A stretch of DNA of 64,000 bases. It comes from Rhodoferax sp. PAMC 29310. GTDB taxonomy: Bacteria; Pseudomonadota; Gammaproteobacteria; Burkholderiales; Burkholderiaceae_C. Below are positions 1-8,906 of the stretch, piece by piece. Numbering within the stretch: position 1 is the first letter of the stretch; every line of letters starts with the position of its first letter. The notes beneath the pieces were generated by a model. That model saw only the letters and a program-made list of their open reading frames with translations. It searched no databases and was not told where the DNA came from. The position numbers and the translations under genes were made by a program. The DNA lies in assembly GCF_017948265.1 (NCBI RefSeq), contig NZ_CP072852.1, positions 186,001-250,000 on the forward strand, given 5' to 3'.

Positions 1-1814
1 GCGCTGGAGGGAATCAGGCAGATGTTGCGGTGGCCTTGGCCGTGGGCCTCATGAAAGCCTTTGATGGCGAGCAAACCGGCGTACTCGCCCTGTGAGCCGG
101 CATTGGGCTGCAGGCTGATGCCAGCATAGCCTGTGGCCTGACACAACCAGGCGCGCAATTGCTCGTCCAGCTCTAGGTAGCCCAGCAATTGACTGCGCGG
201 CGCAAACGGGTGAATGCGGGCGAACTCGGGCCAGGTGATGGGAATCATCTCGCTGGTGGCGTTGAGCTTCATGGTGCAGCTGCCCAGCGGAATCATGCTG
301 CGGTCCAGCGCCAGATCTTTATCGCTCAGGCGGCGGATGTAGCGCAGCATGCCGGTCTCGGAATGGTGCGTGTTGAAGACCGGATGGGTCATGAAAGGGC
401 TGGTCCGGCGCAGCGCGGCGGGCAGCAGATTGTCCAAACCTTGTTCAAACGCGGCCACGGTGGGCAGGGCGGCGCCGTCTTTGGCGAAGAAGCCAAACAG
501 CTCTTCCACGTTGTCACGGGTCGTGGTTTCATCGAGCGAGACGCTGAGAGAAGTTGCAGAGACTAAACGCAGGTTGGCGCATGCAGAAAGTGCGCGAGCG
601 GCTATTAAATCAGTAGCGTCGTCGGTTTGGATGGTGAGCGTGTCAAAGGCGCTGGCGTGGGCCAGGGTGTAGCCCATGTCTTGCAAACCACGCGCCAGAA
701 TGGCGGTGAAGGTGGCCACGCGCTGGGCAATACGGACCAGGCCTTGAGGTCCGTGGTAAACCGCGTACATGCTGGACACCACCGCCGGCAAGACCTGTGC
801 AGTGCAAATGTTGGAAGTGGCTTTTTCGCGGCGAATGTGCTGCTCGCGGGTCTGCAATGCCAAACGGTAGGTGGGGTTGCCGTGCACGTCCACACTCACG
901 CCGACCAAGCGGCCGGGCAAAGAGCGTTTGAATTCGTCGCGGCAAGCCATGTAAGCAGCGTGTGGGCCGCCGTTGCACAAAGGCATGCCAAAGCGCTGGG
1001 TCGTGCCCACAGCAATGTCAGCACCCAGCTCGCCCGGGGGCGTTAGCAGGGTCAGCGCCAGCAGGTCGGCGGCCATGATGACCACGCCGCCTTTGGCTTT
1101 GTAGGCCGCAATCCATTCCTTGTCATTGCGCACCACACCGCTCACGCCGGGGTATTGCAGCAGCACGGCGAAGCTGTCCTCAGCCAAGCCTTCGTCACCG
1201 TTGCACACCTTCACAGTGATGCCCAGCGGCTTGGCGCGAGTCTGTATCACTTCCAGCGTTTGTGGCAGCACCTGGTCGTCCACCAGGAATGTCATGGACT
1301 TGGACTTGCCCACGCGCATGGCCAGCGTCATGGCTTCGGCAGCGGCGGTGGCTTCGTCAAGCATGGAGGCATTTGCCATGGGCATGCCGGTCAGGTCGGC
1401 CACCATGGTTTGAAAGTTCACCAGCGCTTCCATGCGGCCTTGGCTGATCTCGGCCTGGTAGGGCGTGTAGGCGGTGTACCAGGCGGGGTTTTCCAGGATG
1501 TTGCGCAGAATCACGCCCGGCGTGTGGGTGTCGTAATAGCCCTGGCCGATGTAGCTCTTGAACACATGGTTCTTGGCCGAAATCGCCTTCAGCTCGGCCA
1601 GCGCGGCGGCTTCCGTGATGGCTGCAGGAATGTTCATAACGGATTGGCGGGCAATGGAGCGCGGCACGATGCCGTCAATCAGATCGCGGCGCGAGGCCGA
1701 TCCGACGACTTTCAGCATCATTTCTTCATCTGCCGCTTCAACACCAATATGGCGGGCGATAAATTCGGAGGTGTTTTCGAGTGTTTTTAGGGGCAGGGGA
1801 GATTGCATCGACAT
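1..1814 (-). CDS. gcvP: Glycine dehydrogenase (decarboxylating), P-protein, N-terminal part
   Basis: This is the P-protein of the glycine cleavage system, a PLP enzyme that decarboxylates glycine and passes the aminomethyl group to the lipoyl arm of GcvH. The first ~604 residues are in the window; the usual length is about 950-960, so the C-terminal half with the PLP lysine lies beyond base 1. The start at 1814 opens with [20 protein letters not shown], followed by the family's N-terminal RHIG and the [12 protein letters not shown] helix region. The last visible residues read NICLIPSSA, a known P-protein stretch. It is the last visible gene of a gcvT-gcvH-gcvP operon. An odd segment at about residues 400-416 ([17 protein letters not shown]) is encoded by a copy of the dispersed repeat described elsewhere. 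Confidence 0.95.
   Translation of the reverse strand, partial: MSMQSPLPLKTLENTSEFIARHIGVEAADEEMMLKVVGSASRRDLIDGIVPRSIARQSVMNIPAAITEAAALAELKAISAKNHVFKSYIGQGYYDTHTPGVILRNILENPAWYTAYTPYQAEISQGRMEALVNFQTMVADLTGMPMANASMLDEATAAAEAMTLAMRVGKSKSMTFLVDDQVLPQTLEVIQTRAKPLGITVKVCNGDEGLAEDSFAVLLQYPGVSGVVRNDKEWIAAYKAKGGVVIMAADLLALTLLTPPGELGADIAVGTTQRFGMPLCNGGPHAAYMACRDEFKRSLPGRLVGVSVDVHGNPTYRLALQTREQHIRREKATSNICTAQVLPAVVSSMYAVYHGPQGLVRIAQRVATFTAILARGLQDMGYTLAHASAFDTLTIQTDDATDLIAARALSACANLRLVSATSLSVSLDETTTRDNVEELFGFFAKDGAALPTVAAFEQGLDNLLPAALRRTSPFMTHPVFNTHHSETGMLRYIRRLSDKDLALDRSMIPLGSCTMKLNATSEMIPITWPEFARIHPFAPRSQLLGYLELDEQLRAWLCQATGYAGISLQPNAGSQGEYAGLLAIKGFHEAHGQGHRNICLIPSS
588..617 (+). repeat. Dispersed AGCTAT-type repeat, copy 1 (inside gcvP)
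   Basis: The plus strand has GTGCGCGAGC followed by GGCTATTAAATCAGTAGC, matching the core of the intergenic copies. In gcvP it is read as GCT-ACT-GAT-TTA-ATA, the frame that avoids stop codons. Confidence 0.55.
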
Positions 1815-1829
1815 GAGGACTCACAAACC

Positions 1830-1895
1830 GTTCGCCTCAAGCCTGTCGAAGGGCGAGCGAAACAAGGGGGGGAATGGGCTACGACAGGCTCAGCC
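1830..1895. repeat. Inverted repeat between gcvH and gcvP
   Basis: AGCCTGTCGAAG at 1840-1851 pairs with CTACGACAGGCT at 1879-1890 (11 of 12 positions). The left arm sits in GTTCGCCTCAAGCCTGTCGA, which resembles a TTCGACAGGCTCAG-type repeat common in Burkholderiales (recalled, not checked). It fills the 108-base gap between gcvH and gcvP and could form a hairpin in the operon mRNA. Confidence 0.6.
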
Positions 1896-1922
1896 GGCGC
1901 GGGCCGCAGCCCGCAGCCCTAT

Positions 1923-2294
1923 TTAGGCGCCAGCGGAGAAGCTGGTGTAGCTGGTTTCGTCCATCAGGGCGTCCAGCTCGGCCGGGTTGGACAGCTTGAC
2001 CTTGAAGAACCAGCCGGCGCCCAGTGGGTCGGAGTTGGCGAGAGCTGGGTCAGCGCGCAGGGCTTCGTTCACCTCGATGATCTCGCCGGTGACGGGCATG
2101 TAGACGTCAGCGGCGGCTTTCACGGATTCGACGACGCCGGCAATGTCTTTGGCAGCAAAAGTGGCGCCGACTTCGGGCAGGTCCACAAACACCACATCGC
2201 CCAAGGCATCTTGCGCGTGGTGCGTGATGCCGACGATGGCGGTGTCGCCGTCAATGTTCAGCCATTCGTGGTCAGGGGTGTACTTGATGGTCAT
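1923..2294 (-). CDS. gcvH: Glycine cleavage system H protein
   Basis: GcvH is the small lipoyl carrier that shuttles the aminomethyl group between GcvP, GcvT and the L-protein. The 123-residue product has the usual length. It begins [19 protein letters not shown] and contains [19 protein letters not shown]. The lipoylation region is [19 protein letters not shown], with the acceptor lysine in ESVKA. GAGCGCCTCC lies just upstream of the ATG. The gene is 78 bases downstream of gcvT and 108 bases upstream of gcvP, in one operon. Confidence 0.97.
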   Translation of the reverse strand: MTIKYTPDHEWLNIDGDTAIVGITHHAQDALGDVVFVDLPEVGATFAAKDIAGVVESVKAAADVYMPVTGEIIEVNEALRADPALANSDPLGAGWFFKVKLSNPAELDALMDETSYTSFSAGA

Positions 2295-2372
2295 GGAGGC
2301 GCTCCTAAAAAATGATGAAAGGTGTCAGTCGTTGAAACAGTAAAAATTCTGTGTGGGCTTTAACCCTGGCTT

Positions 2373-3530
2373 TTAGCCGCGGAAGTAGTTGGTGGGCACA
2401 AACGGCATGGCCACTACCTCCATGGGCACGGCCTTGCCGCGCACCATGGCGTTGATCTTTGTGCCCAGCGCGGCCAGTTCAGGCGGCACATAACCGATGG
2501 CCACTGGCTTGTCGATGGTGGGGCCCAGCAGGCCACTGGTCACTTCGCCAATGCGGTTTCCAGCCAGGTCTTGCAATTCGGTGTGGTCACGCACGGGAAT
2601 GCGCTCCAGCGCCATGAGTCCCACACGTTTTCGGGTTGCAGCGCCCGCGCCACCTGCGAGTTGCGCTAGTATTTTGCTAGCCCCCGGAAAACCGCCGGCA
2701 CGGGCGCCATCAGTACGTCGCACCTTTTGCATGGCCCAGTTCAGAGTCGCCTCGACGGGCGTGGTGGTGGTGTCAATGTCGTTGCCATACAAGCACAGAC
2801 CGGCTTCCAGGCGCAGCGAGTTGCGCGCACCCAGACCAATGGGCTTCACTTCAGGCTGGGCCAGCAGGGCGTGGGCGAGGGCGTTGGCGTCGCTCTCGTG
2901 CACGGAGATCTCAAAACCGTCTTCTCCGGTGTAGCCACTGCGGGTTAAAAAGACGTGAATGATTTTTGTGCCAGCGTCTACTTTGAAGTTGCCGCCAGTC
3001 ATGAACACCAAGTTTTCCACGCCGGGCGCCAGGCGAGACAAGACGGTGACGGCCTGTGGGCCCTGCAGTGCCAGCAAGGCCATCTCAGGCATGGGAATCA
3101 CCTGGCAACGCTCGCCGATCTTGGCCTGGATGTGGGCAATGTCTCCGATCTTGCAAGCACCGTTGACGATGACAAAAATCTCGTCATCGCCTTTGTTGAA
3201 GAACATCAGGTCGTCAATGATGCCTCCGTCGTCATTGAGCAGCAGACCGTAGCGCTGTTTTCCCACGGCCAGATCGATCACGTCCACCGGCATCAGGGTC
3301 TCAAAAGCGGCGGCGGCGTCAGGGCCCACCAGACGCAACTGGCCCATGTGGGACACATCAAACAAGCCGGCGGCCGTGCGGGTGTGGTGGTGTTCGGCCA
3401 TCAGGCCGGCGGGGTACTGCACGGGCATGGAATAGCCGGCAAATGGCACCATGCGGGCGCCCAGCGAGACATGCAGATCATTCAGCGGAACACTAAGCAG
3501 CGCGGCAAGAGGGGGTGTGGTGGCAGTCAT
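2373..3530 (-). CDS. gcvT: Glycine cleavage system T protein (aminomethyltransferase)
   Basis: GcvT transfers the one-carbon unit from the H-protein arm to tetrahydrofolate and releases ammonia. I place the start at 3530 (MTATTPPLAALLSVPLNDLH) because GGAG lies 7 bases upstream; an in-frame start 15 codons earlier at 3575 has no such site. The product is about 385 residues. Family features include the N-terminal HVSLGARMVPFAGYSMPVQY, FDVSHMGQ, the glycine-rich GYTGEDGFE and the C-terminal barrel ending MPFVPTNYFRG. It is the first gene after the glycine riboswitch. The run PGASKILAQL is encoded across a copy of the dispersed repeat. Confidence 0.96.
   Translation of the reverse strand: MTATTPPLAALLSVPLNDLHVSLGARMVPFAGYSMPVQYPAGLMAEHHHTRTAAGLFDVSHMGQLRLVGPDAAAAFETLMPVDVIDLAVGKQRYGLLLNDDGGIIDDLMFFNKGDDEIFVIVNGACKIGDIAHIQAKIGERCQVIPMPEMALLALQGPQAVTVLSRLAPGVENLVFMTGGNFKVDAGTKIIHVFLTRSGYTGEDGFEISVHESDANALAHALLAQPEVKPIGLGARNSLRLEAGLCLYGNDIDTTTTPVEATLNWAMQKVRRTDGARAGGFPGASKILAQLAGGAGAATRKRVGLMALERIPVRDHTELQDLAGNRIGEVTSGLLGPTIDKPVAIGYVPPELAALGTKINAMVRGKAVPMEVVAMPFVPTNYFRG
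2661..2690 (+). repeat. Dispersed repeat, partial copy 2 (inside gcvT)
   Basis: TTGCGCTAGTATTTTGCTAG followed by CCCCCGG holds the CTAGCCCCCG box of the intergenic copies next to a short inverted CTAG-AAAATA core. In gcvT it reads GCT-AGC-AAA-ATA-CTA. The match is short and could be chance. Confidence 0.35.
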
Positions 3531-3546
3531 CAGCGAACTCCGGTTC

Positions 3547-3603
3547 GGGCGCGTGGCGCCCAGGGGCGTATCCAAATCCGAAGGTTTGACGCGATGTCAA
3601 ACC
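3547..3603 (-). promoter_or_regulatory. Possible riboswitch expression platform upstream of gcvT
   Basis: Between the second glycine aptamer and gcvT are two perfect hairpins: GGTTTGAC-5 nt-GTCAAACC (3583-3603) and GGGCGC-3 nt-GCGCCC (3547-3561). The second ends about 4 bases before the GGAG Shine-Dalgarno. Neither is followed by a U-run, which fits control of translation better than termination. The switching role is inferred. Confidence 0.5.
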
Positions 3604-3619
3604 CCTGGCCTGTGCCCCC

Positions 3620-3857
3620 GCTGTCCGCTCTACCTGAGAGATTCACCGGGCCAACGTCAACCCGGGTGGGCTGGCAGACTGCGGTTTGCTCCTTCGGTGG
3701 GCCAAATCCGGTTTGGCCTCTCTCCAGTGGGGAGACGCGCTGGGTGGTGACACCCTGACGCGCTTGTCAGTCCTTTTGCCTGAGCGTTCAAACCGCTGCA
3801 ATCAGCGGTTCTGCGCCTTCGGCGGCTTTCTCTGGGAAAGCTCTCTCCTGACGAGTC
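3620..3857 (-). ncRNA. Tandem glycine riboswitch
   Basis: On the minus strand, in order: GGAGAGAGC, the GCCGCCGAAGGCGCA core and CGCTCAGGCAAAAGGACTGA (aptamer 1, about 3765-3857). After a short linker come GGAGAGAGGCC, CACCGAAGGAGCAA and AATCTCTCAGGTAGAGCGGA (aptamer 2, about 3620-3730). These are the conserved parts of the glycine aptamer (GGAGAG, CCGAAGG.GCAA, TCTCAGG..AAAGGAC). Placement directly upstream of gcvT matches its known role of switching on glycine degradation when glycine is abundant. Confidence 0.95.
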
Positions 3858-3889
3858 GGAATTCTAATGCAGGCCGGCAGTGATCGATC

Positions 3890-6463
3890 TCAATCCGTCC
3901 AAACTGCCTTGGATTCCCACTGGGTCACCCAGGCGGGAATTTGGTTCGCTGGCATCGGGCGGGCTATCCCATAGTCTTGTGCCATTTCGCAGCCCAGCGA
4001 CAGAAGCGCTTGGCCCTGGGCAGCCGTCTCAACCCCTTCGGCGACCACGTTGCGTCCAAAGGCCTGGGCCAGGCCTATGACGCCCTTGACGATGGCGAGG
4101 TCGCTGGGGTCGTCTAGCATGTCCCGAACAAAAGTCTGGTCAATTTTCAAGGTTTGCGCCGGCAGGCGTTTGAGGTAGGTGAGGGAGGAGTGACCGGTGC
4201 CAAAGTCGTCCAGCGCAAAGCTCACGCCCAAGGCATGGCAGGCGTGCATGGCATCACAGACTCGGTCGTAATCTTCCAGTGCGCTGGATTCCAGCACCTC
4301 AAGGCCTAGGCGCTGTTGCGGCACGTCCGGGTGCTTGGTCAGAATGTCGCTCAGGCGTTCGGCAAAGCCGGATTGCTGCAACTGCGCTGCATCCAGGTTC
4401 ACGCTCACTTTCACATCCAGTCCTTGTGCCAACCACGCGCTGGCTTGGCTCAGGGCGGTCTCAATCACCCATTCGCCGACCTCCATGCTGATTGGGTGGC
4501 CTGCCATGAGCGGCAGAAACGCTGCGGGCGGCAGCAATCCCTTTTCGGGGTGTTGCCAGCGGATCAGCGCTTCCACGCTAGTGACAACGCCCGACTGCAT
4601 ATTGACCTTGGGTTGGTAGTGCAGAACGAACTCACGGCGGTCCAGCGCGGTGCGAATGTTTTGGAGCCCTTCACGGCGCGACTGAATGGCCACGTCCTGC
4701 GCGATGTCGAACAACTGGTAGCGGTTTTTCCCCGCTTGCTTGGCGGCGTACATGGCCTGGTCGGCATGGCGCATCAGTTGGTCGGCGTCCGCCGGGTCTT
4801 GCGGATAAAAAGTCACGCCCATGCTGGCAGATACGCGAACAATGATGTGATCTTTTTCGCCTTGTTCGTCAGGCGCCGTCGAAACCGTCACAGGAACCGC
4901 TGCCGCTTGTAGCAGACGCTCCAGCACAGGAATGCCATCGTCGGGTTCTGACAGGTTGCTCAATACGGCCACAAACTCGTCTCCGCCCAGGCGCGTCAAG
5001 GTATCTCCCTCACGCAAGGCGATTTTCATACGACGTGACACCTCAATCAACAGCGCGTCCCCGGCGGCGTGCCCGTACTCGTCGTTGACCTCTTTGATGT
5101 TGTCCAGGTCCAGATAAACCACTGCCAATGAGTGGTTTTGGCGCTGACACTGATTCATGGCGTGGCTGAGTCGGTCGGCCAGCAGCAGGCGGTTGGGAAG
5201 GCCCGTCAAACTGTCGAAGTGGGCAGCCCGCTCCAGCTCGCTTTGGTGCCGTTTGAGCTCCGTGATGTCGGAAATAAGACCGACATAGTTTTGCGCCACA
5301 CCGTTCTCATAAAGCACGGCGCTGACTGTCGTCCTTTGGGCGTAGATTTCGCCGTTTTTTCGTTTGTTCCAAATTTGGCCCTGCCAGTGGCCCCGGCGGT
5401 GCACTTCGCGCCAAATGGACCCGAAAAACTCGTCGTCATGGTGCCCGGATCTCAGTATTTCGGAGGATTGCCCCAAGGCCTCCTCACGGCTAGACCCTGT
5501 GATAGCGGTGAATGTGTCATTGAGCTCGACAATGCGACCCCTGGCGTCCGTGATCGTGATTCCCTCGCCGGCATGGGTAAACACACTGGCGGCCAATTTC
5601 AATTGGGCCTCGGCGAGTTTTCGAGCGGTGACATCGAACATCACGCCTCGCAGCCAGCGCGGTTGACCGGCCACCGCGACCACTTTCACGATGTCGTGCA
5701 ACCAGACGATTCGGCCATCTTTGCTGATGAAGCGGTACTCAAAATCGTGGGCCTCAGGGCGGCTGGTACAAGAGGCGCAGTACTCCAGCGCCCAAGACCG
5801 GTCATCCGGGTGCAGGTTTTGGACCCAGAATCCCGGAATTTGCCATTCTTCAACGGTAAAATCCAGCAGGTGTTCTGCATCCTGACTCACGAAATTGAAG
5901 CGAAAGGTGGTGGCATCGGCTTCCCAGACAATGCCGGCGGTTGAGTCGACTAAATCGCGAAACTGCTGTTGAGAGGCGACCAAGGCCTGTTCTGACTGCT
6001 TGTGTTCGGTGATGTCCTGGTAGATCCCCAGCGAGCCCACTACATCGCCTGCATCGTTGTGCAAAGGGACTTTTGACGTCTGAAACCAAGCAGGCGTCCC
6101 GGTAGGTGAATTGAAAAATTCCTCGTATCCGAGCTTCGTTAAGTTGCCTTGCATCACCGATTGGTCATCGAAGCGGAACTTTTCCGCTTGCTCAGCCCAG
6201 GTCAATTCCTCGTCGGTCCGGCCGAAGATCTCCTGGACGCAGGTCAATCCCGAGTCGCGTGCAAAAACCAGGTTGCCGCCGACGTAACGAGACTGGGTGT
6301 CTTTCCAGAAAATTCCGATCGGCGCGGTGTTGACGATGGCCCGTAGCAATTCGTTTGAGGCTGACAAATCCGCTTTCGAGTCACGCGAACGAACCACTTC
6401 TTTCGCCCGATCAGATGCCGACGTCGCGATTTGATCTTCTTGTGCGGGCTTCTTGGGGGACAT
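3890..6463 (-). CDS. PAS-PAS-PAS-GGDEF-EAL signalling protein
   Basis: An 857-residue cytoplasmic c-di-GMP protein with no clear membrane segment. Three PAS-type domains occupy about 35-155, 165-285 and 285-405, each ending in a DIT/DVT-type boundary (YQDITEHK, FDVTARK, ISDITELK). The GGDEF domain has RLGGDEF at 493-497, so the cyclase signature is intact. The EAL domain starts at 631 (SVEALIRW) and keeps SVNLDAAQ, LEVLES, ALDDFGTGHSS, LKIDQTFV and VVAEGVET, the metal-binding and catalytic set of active phosphodiesterases. Both activities are plausible. The stop is about 30 bases beyond the riboswitch 5' end, and no partner gene is obvious. The sensed signal is unknown. Confidence 0.93.
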   Translation of the reverse strand: MSPKKPAQEDQIATSASDRAKEVVRSRDSKADLSASNELLRAIVNTAPIGIFWKDTQSRYVGGNLVFARDSGLTCVQEIFGRTDEELTWAEQAEKFRFDDQSVMQGNLTKLGYEEFFNSPTGTPAWFQTSKVPLHNDAGDVVGSLGIYQDITEHKQSEQALVASQQQFRDLVDSTAGIVWEADATTFRFNFVSQDAEHLLDFTVEEWQIPGFWVQNLHPDDRSWALEYCASCTSRPEAHDFEYRFISKDGRIVWLHDIVKVVAVAGQPRWLRGVMFDVTARKLAEAQLKLAASVFTHAGEGITITDARGRIVELNDTFTAITGSSREEALGQSSEILRSGHHDDEFFGSIWREVHRRGHWQGQIWNKRKNGEIYAQRTTVSAVLYENGVAQNYVGLISDITELKRHQSELERAAHFDSLTGLPNRLLLADRLSHAMNQCQRQNHSLAVVYLDLDNIKEVNDEYGHAAGDALLIEVSRRMKIALREGDTLTRLGGDEFVAVLSNLSEPDDGIPVLERLLQAAAVPVTVSTAPDEQGEKDHIIVRVSASMGVTFYPQDPADADQLMRHADQAMYAAKQAGKNRYQLFDIAQDVAIQSRREGLQNIRTALDRREFVLHYQPKVNMQSGVVTSVEALIRWQHPEKGLLPPAAFLPLMAGHPISMEVGEWVIETALSQASAWLAQGLDVKVSVNLDAAQLQQSGFAERLSDILTKHPDVPQQRLGLEVLESSALEDYDRVCDAMHACHALGVSFALDDFGTGHSSLTYLKRLPAQTLKIDQTFVRDMLDDPSDLAIVKGVIGLAQAFGRNVVAEGVETAAQGQALLSLGCEMAQDYGIARPMPANQIPAWVTQWESKAVWTD

Positions 6464-6586
6464 AAATTCGAATGCGGTGTGCCTATCGGCCTAGCCGGCA
6501 AAGCGCGGGCACGCAGTTCATGCATGGAGTCGGGACGGGAACATTCACTATGAATGAGTCCCGTTGGATGATCAGACCATGTGTCC

Positions 6587-7060
6587 TCAGGCCACCCGCC
6601 CCGGCAAGTCCAGTGGCAGGGCGGTGGTGCTTTTGATTTGCTCCATGGAGAAAGCGGAGGACACACCAGTCAAGGGGCCGAGCTGGATGAGTTTTTTGTA
6701 GAAGCGATCAAAGCCGTCGATGCTGGTGGTGGCGACTTTGAGGAGGTAGTCCACATCGCCGCTCATGCGGTGCAGTTCCAGCACTTCCGGCATGGAGGAA
6801 ACCGACGCCGTAAATTTCGCGAGCCAGGCTTCATCGTGCTGCGAGGTACGAACGCTCACAAACACGGTCACGGGAAGTCCCACTTTTTGGCGATCCACGA
6901 TGGCGACGCGTTGGGTGATGAAGCCCTCGTCTTCCAGTCGCTTCACCCGTTTCCAGCAAGGCGTGGTGGACAGACCTACCCGTTCGCCCAACTGTGCAAT
7001 AGACAGGGTGCCGTCGTGCTGCAAGGCTTCCAGAATTCCAAGATCCAATCGATCTAGCAT
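6587..7060 (-). CDS. Lrp/AsnC-family transcriptional regulator
   Basis: A 157-residue regulator of the feast/famine family: winged HTH at about 3-60 (LDLGILEALQHDGTLSIAQL, then GLSTTPCWKRVKRLEDEGFI) and a C-terminal RAM domain that usually binds an amino acid and forms octamers. I use the ATG at 7060 because AAGGA sits 6 bases before it; the ATG at 7066 abuts AAGGA and is less likely. It is transcribed divergently from the cysteine desulfurase-rhodanese gene at 7187, so it may control that gene and itself. Direct TTTGTTATT repeats lie in the shared promoter region. The effector is not shown; cysteine is a guess from the neighbour. Confidence 0.92.
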   Translation of the reverse strand: MLDRLDLGILEALQHDGTLSIAQLGERVGLSTTPCWKRVKRLEDEGFITQRVAIVDRQKVGLPVTVFVSVRTSQHDEAWLAKFTASVSSMPEVLELHRMSGDVDYLLKVATTSIDGFDRFYKKLIQLGPLTGVSSAFSMEQIKSTTALPLDLPGRVA

Positions 7061-7073
7061 GTTCATTCCTTAA

Positions 7074-7098
7074 TTTGTTATTTTTGTAGTTTGTTATT
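7074..7098. promoter_or_regulatory. Direct repeat in the divergent lrp-desulfurase promoter region
   Basis: TTTGTTATT occurs at 7074-7082 and 7090-7098, a 16-base period, inside an AT-rich stretch just upstream of the regulator start. AT-rich repeated sites are typical for AsnC-family binding. Its role here is inferred. Confidence 0.35.
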
Positions 7099-7186
7099 GA
7101 CTAATTAATCGCGAATAGTAGGTTGAAAAGAATTATTTTCTAAGACTGTTTTCATAAACTCATGCACTTCTATGTAGGAGAGTGCC

Positions 7187-8755
7187 ATGTCCGCCAGCCC
7201 CATTTACCTCGACAACAACGCCACCACACGCGCCATGCCCGCCGCGCTGGCGGCCGCCCAAACCGCCATGGCGGAGGTCTTTGGCAACCCCAGCAGCGGG
7301 CATTGCACGGGTCTGGTGGCCCGCCAGATGCTGATGAAGGCCCGGGAATACACCGCGCAAGTGCTGGACAGTGGCGAGGGACAATTGATCTTCATGAGTG
7401 GCGCCACAGAAGGCATCCAAAGCGCCGTTTTTTCCGCTTTGATGAACATCCGGCAACGTCGGGAGCGGGGCGAGCCTGTGGGGCGTTTGCTGGTGTACGG
7501 CGCCACCGAACACAAGGCGGTGCCCGAGGCCCTGCGGCACTGGAACGCCGTGCTGGGCCTTGACCTGGAGGTTCGGGCGCTACCTGTGTGCGGCCACGGA
7601 CAACACCAATTGGAGGTGCTGGCCCAGTGGATGGCAGACACGGCTTTGCTGTGCACCATGGCGGCAAACAATGAAACTGGCGTGGTGTCGGATCTGGTGG
7701 GCATTGAGCGAGTGCTCACCGCCCACAACCCGGCCGCACTGTGGTTGGTGGACTGTGTGCAGGCGCTGGGCAAGCTGCCCTTGAAATTGCGGCAGACCCG
7801 CATGGACTACGCCACCTTTTCTGGTCACAAACTCTACGGCCCCAAGGGCATTGGCTTGTTGTATGTGCGCGCTGGCAGCCCTTACACCGCCATGATGGCG
7901 GGCGGCGGTCAGGAAGGCGGCCTTCGCGCCGGAACCGAGAACATGCCCGGCATTGCCGCCTGGGGCGCGGTGATGCAAGCGCTGCTGGAAGGGCGCACCT
8001 TTCAACCCGGGAGTCGCTTGTTGGCGCACCGGGAGCAACTGGCGCGAGCACTCTCCACCGCGTTTTCTGGCGTGGTGTTCAACGCGCCTTTCAGCTTGGC
8101 GGTGCCGACCACGCTCAACTTCTCGGTCCCCGGGGTGAGCAGCAACACCTTGCTGGCCTTGTTTGACGCGGCGGGCGTGCGGGTGAGTGCGGGCAGTGCC
8201 TGCTCGGCCGCCAAGGCAGAACCCAGCTATGTACTGGTGGCCATGGGCTTGCCAGAGTGGCAAACCACGTCAGCCGTGCGCCTGTCGTTTGGGCCGCTGG
8301 ATGAACCCGCCTTGATTGAGCGCGCTTGCGCGGCCATTGTGCGGTGCGGCGAGGTACTGGTTCACGCCCGCGATCACGATGCGCCCACAGTCAGCCTGCC
8401 GCCCGCTTCGATCAGCCGGCCCAAGGCGGACGCTGACCAAACTCTACTCCCGGTGGCTGCGCTGACCTGGGGGGAGTTGGCGGCGTTATTGAACCAACAC
8501 CCTGACACCCGTGTGGTGGACGTGCGTGAAAATTATGAGCATCTGGCCGGCACGCCACAGGCTTTCGCATCCCAGGTGGTGAACGTGCCGCTGGATCGTC
8601 TGGATCAGCATCTATTGGACTGGCTGGCAGAGCCGGCGCGCCCCGTGGTGTTTTTCTGTCGCACGGGCAACCGCAGTCACCAGGCAGCGCAGCAGTTGCT
8701 GCGCAAGGGGCATCCCCACATCCGTCACCTTGCCGGTGGACTGGCCTTGTCCTGA
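7187..8755 (+). CDS. Cysteine desulfurase fused to a C-terminal rhodanese domain
   Basis: A 522-residue two-domain protein. Residues ~1-400 are a class V aminotransferase fold of the NifS/IscS type: YLDNNATT at the N-terminus, the PLP lysine K215 in SGHKLYGPKG, and the persulfide-forming C339 in SAGSACSAAK. Residues ~425-522 form a rhodanese domain with VVDVRENYEHLAG and the active-site loop FCRTGNRS (C491). The likely chemistry is removal of sulfur from cysteine as a persulfide and handover to the rhodanese cysteine. IscS is about 400 residues, so the extra ~120 residues are a true fusion. AGGAG is 8 bases upstream of the ATG. No iscU or other Fe-S genes lie nearby, so a housekeeping IscS role is unlikely; sulfur trafficking under the divergent Lrp-type regulator is more plausible. 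Confidence 0.92.
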   Translation: MSASPIYLDNNATTRAMPAALAAAQTAMAEVFGNPSSGHCTGLVARQMLMKAREYTAQVLDSGEGQLIFMSGATEGIQSAVFSALMNIRQRRERGEPVGRLLVYGATEHKAVPEALRHWNAVLGLDLEVRALPVCGHGQHQLEVLAQWMADTALLCTMAANNETGVVSDLVGIERVLTAHNPAALWLVDCVQALGKLPLKLRQTRMDYATFSGHKLYGPKGIGLLYVRAGSPYTAMMAGGGQEGGLRAGTENMPGIAAWGAVMQALLEGRTFQPGSRLLAHREQLARALSTAFSGVVFNAPFSLAVPTTLNFSVPGVSSNTLLALFDAAGVRVSAGSACSAAKAEPSYVLVAMGLPEWQTTSAVRLSFGPLDEPALIERACAAIVRCGEVLVHARDHDAPTVSLPPASISRPKADADQTLLPVAALTWGELAALLNQHPDTRVVDVRENYEHLAGTPQAFASQVVNVPLDRLDQHLLDWLAEPARPVVFFCRTGNRSHQAAQQLLRKGHPHIRHLAGGLALS

Positions 8756-8768
8756 TGCAGCTTTCCTT

Positions 8769-8819
8769 CGATTGCTCTTTATTTAATAGCTAGCGGTGCA
8801 ATGAATTAGGGGGCTAGCC
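8769..8819 (-). repeat. Dispersed AGCTAT-type repeat, copy 3
   Basis: Read on the minus strand: GGCTAGCCCCCTAATTCATT, a GCACCG stretch, then CTAGCTATTAAATAAAGAGC. It fills the gap between the desulfurase gene and the convergent ETF-QO terminator. Confidence 0.75.
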
Positions 8820-8856
8820 ACCAACTTTTCACAAAATTTCCGCTACCGAGGCCATG

Positions 8857-8881
8857 AAAAATGGGGCCACTTGGGCCCCAT
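8857..8881 (-). terminator. Rho-independent terminator of the ETF-QO gene
   Basis: ATGGGGCC (8861-8868) pairs with GGCCCCAT (8874-8881) across a 5-base loop. On the minus strand the stem runs into ATTTTTC. It lies 26 bases after the ETF-QO stop codon. Confidence 0.8.
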
Positions 8882-8906
8882 TGGGTGTTGGGCGCTTGGC
8901 CCGTGA

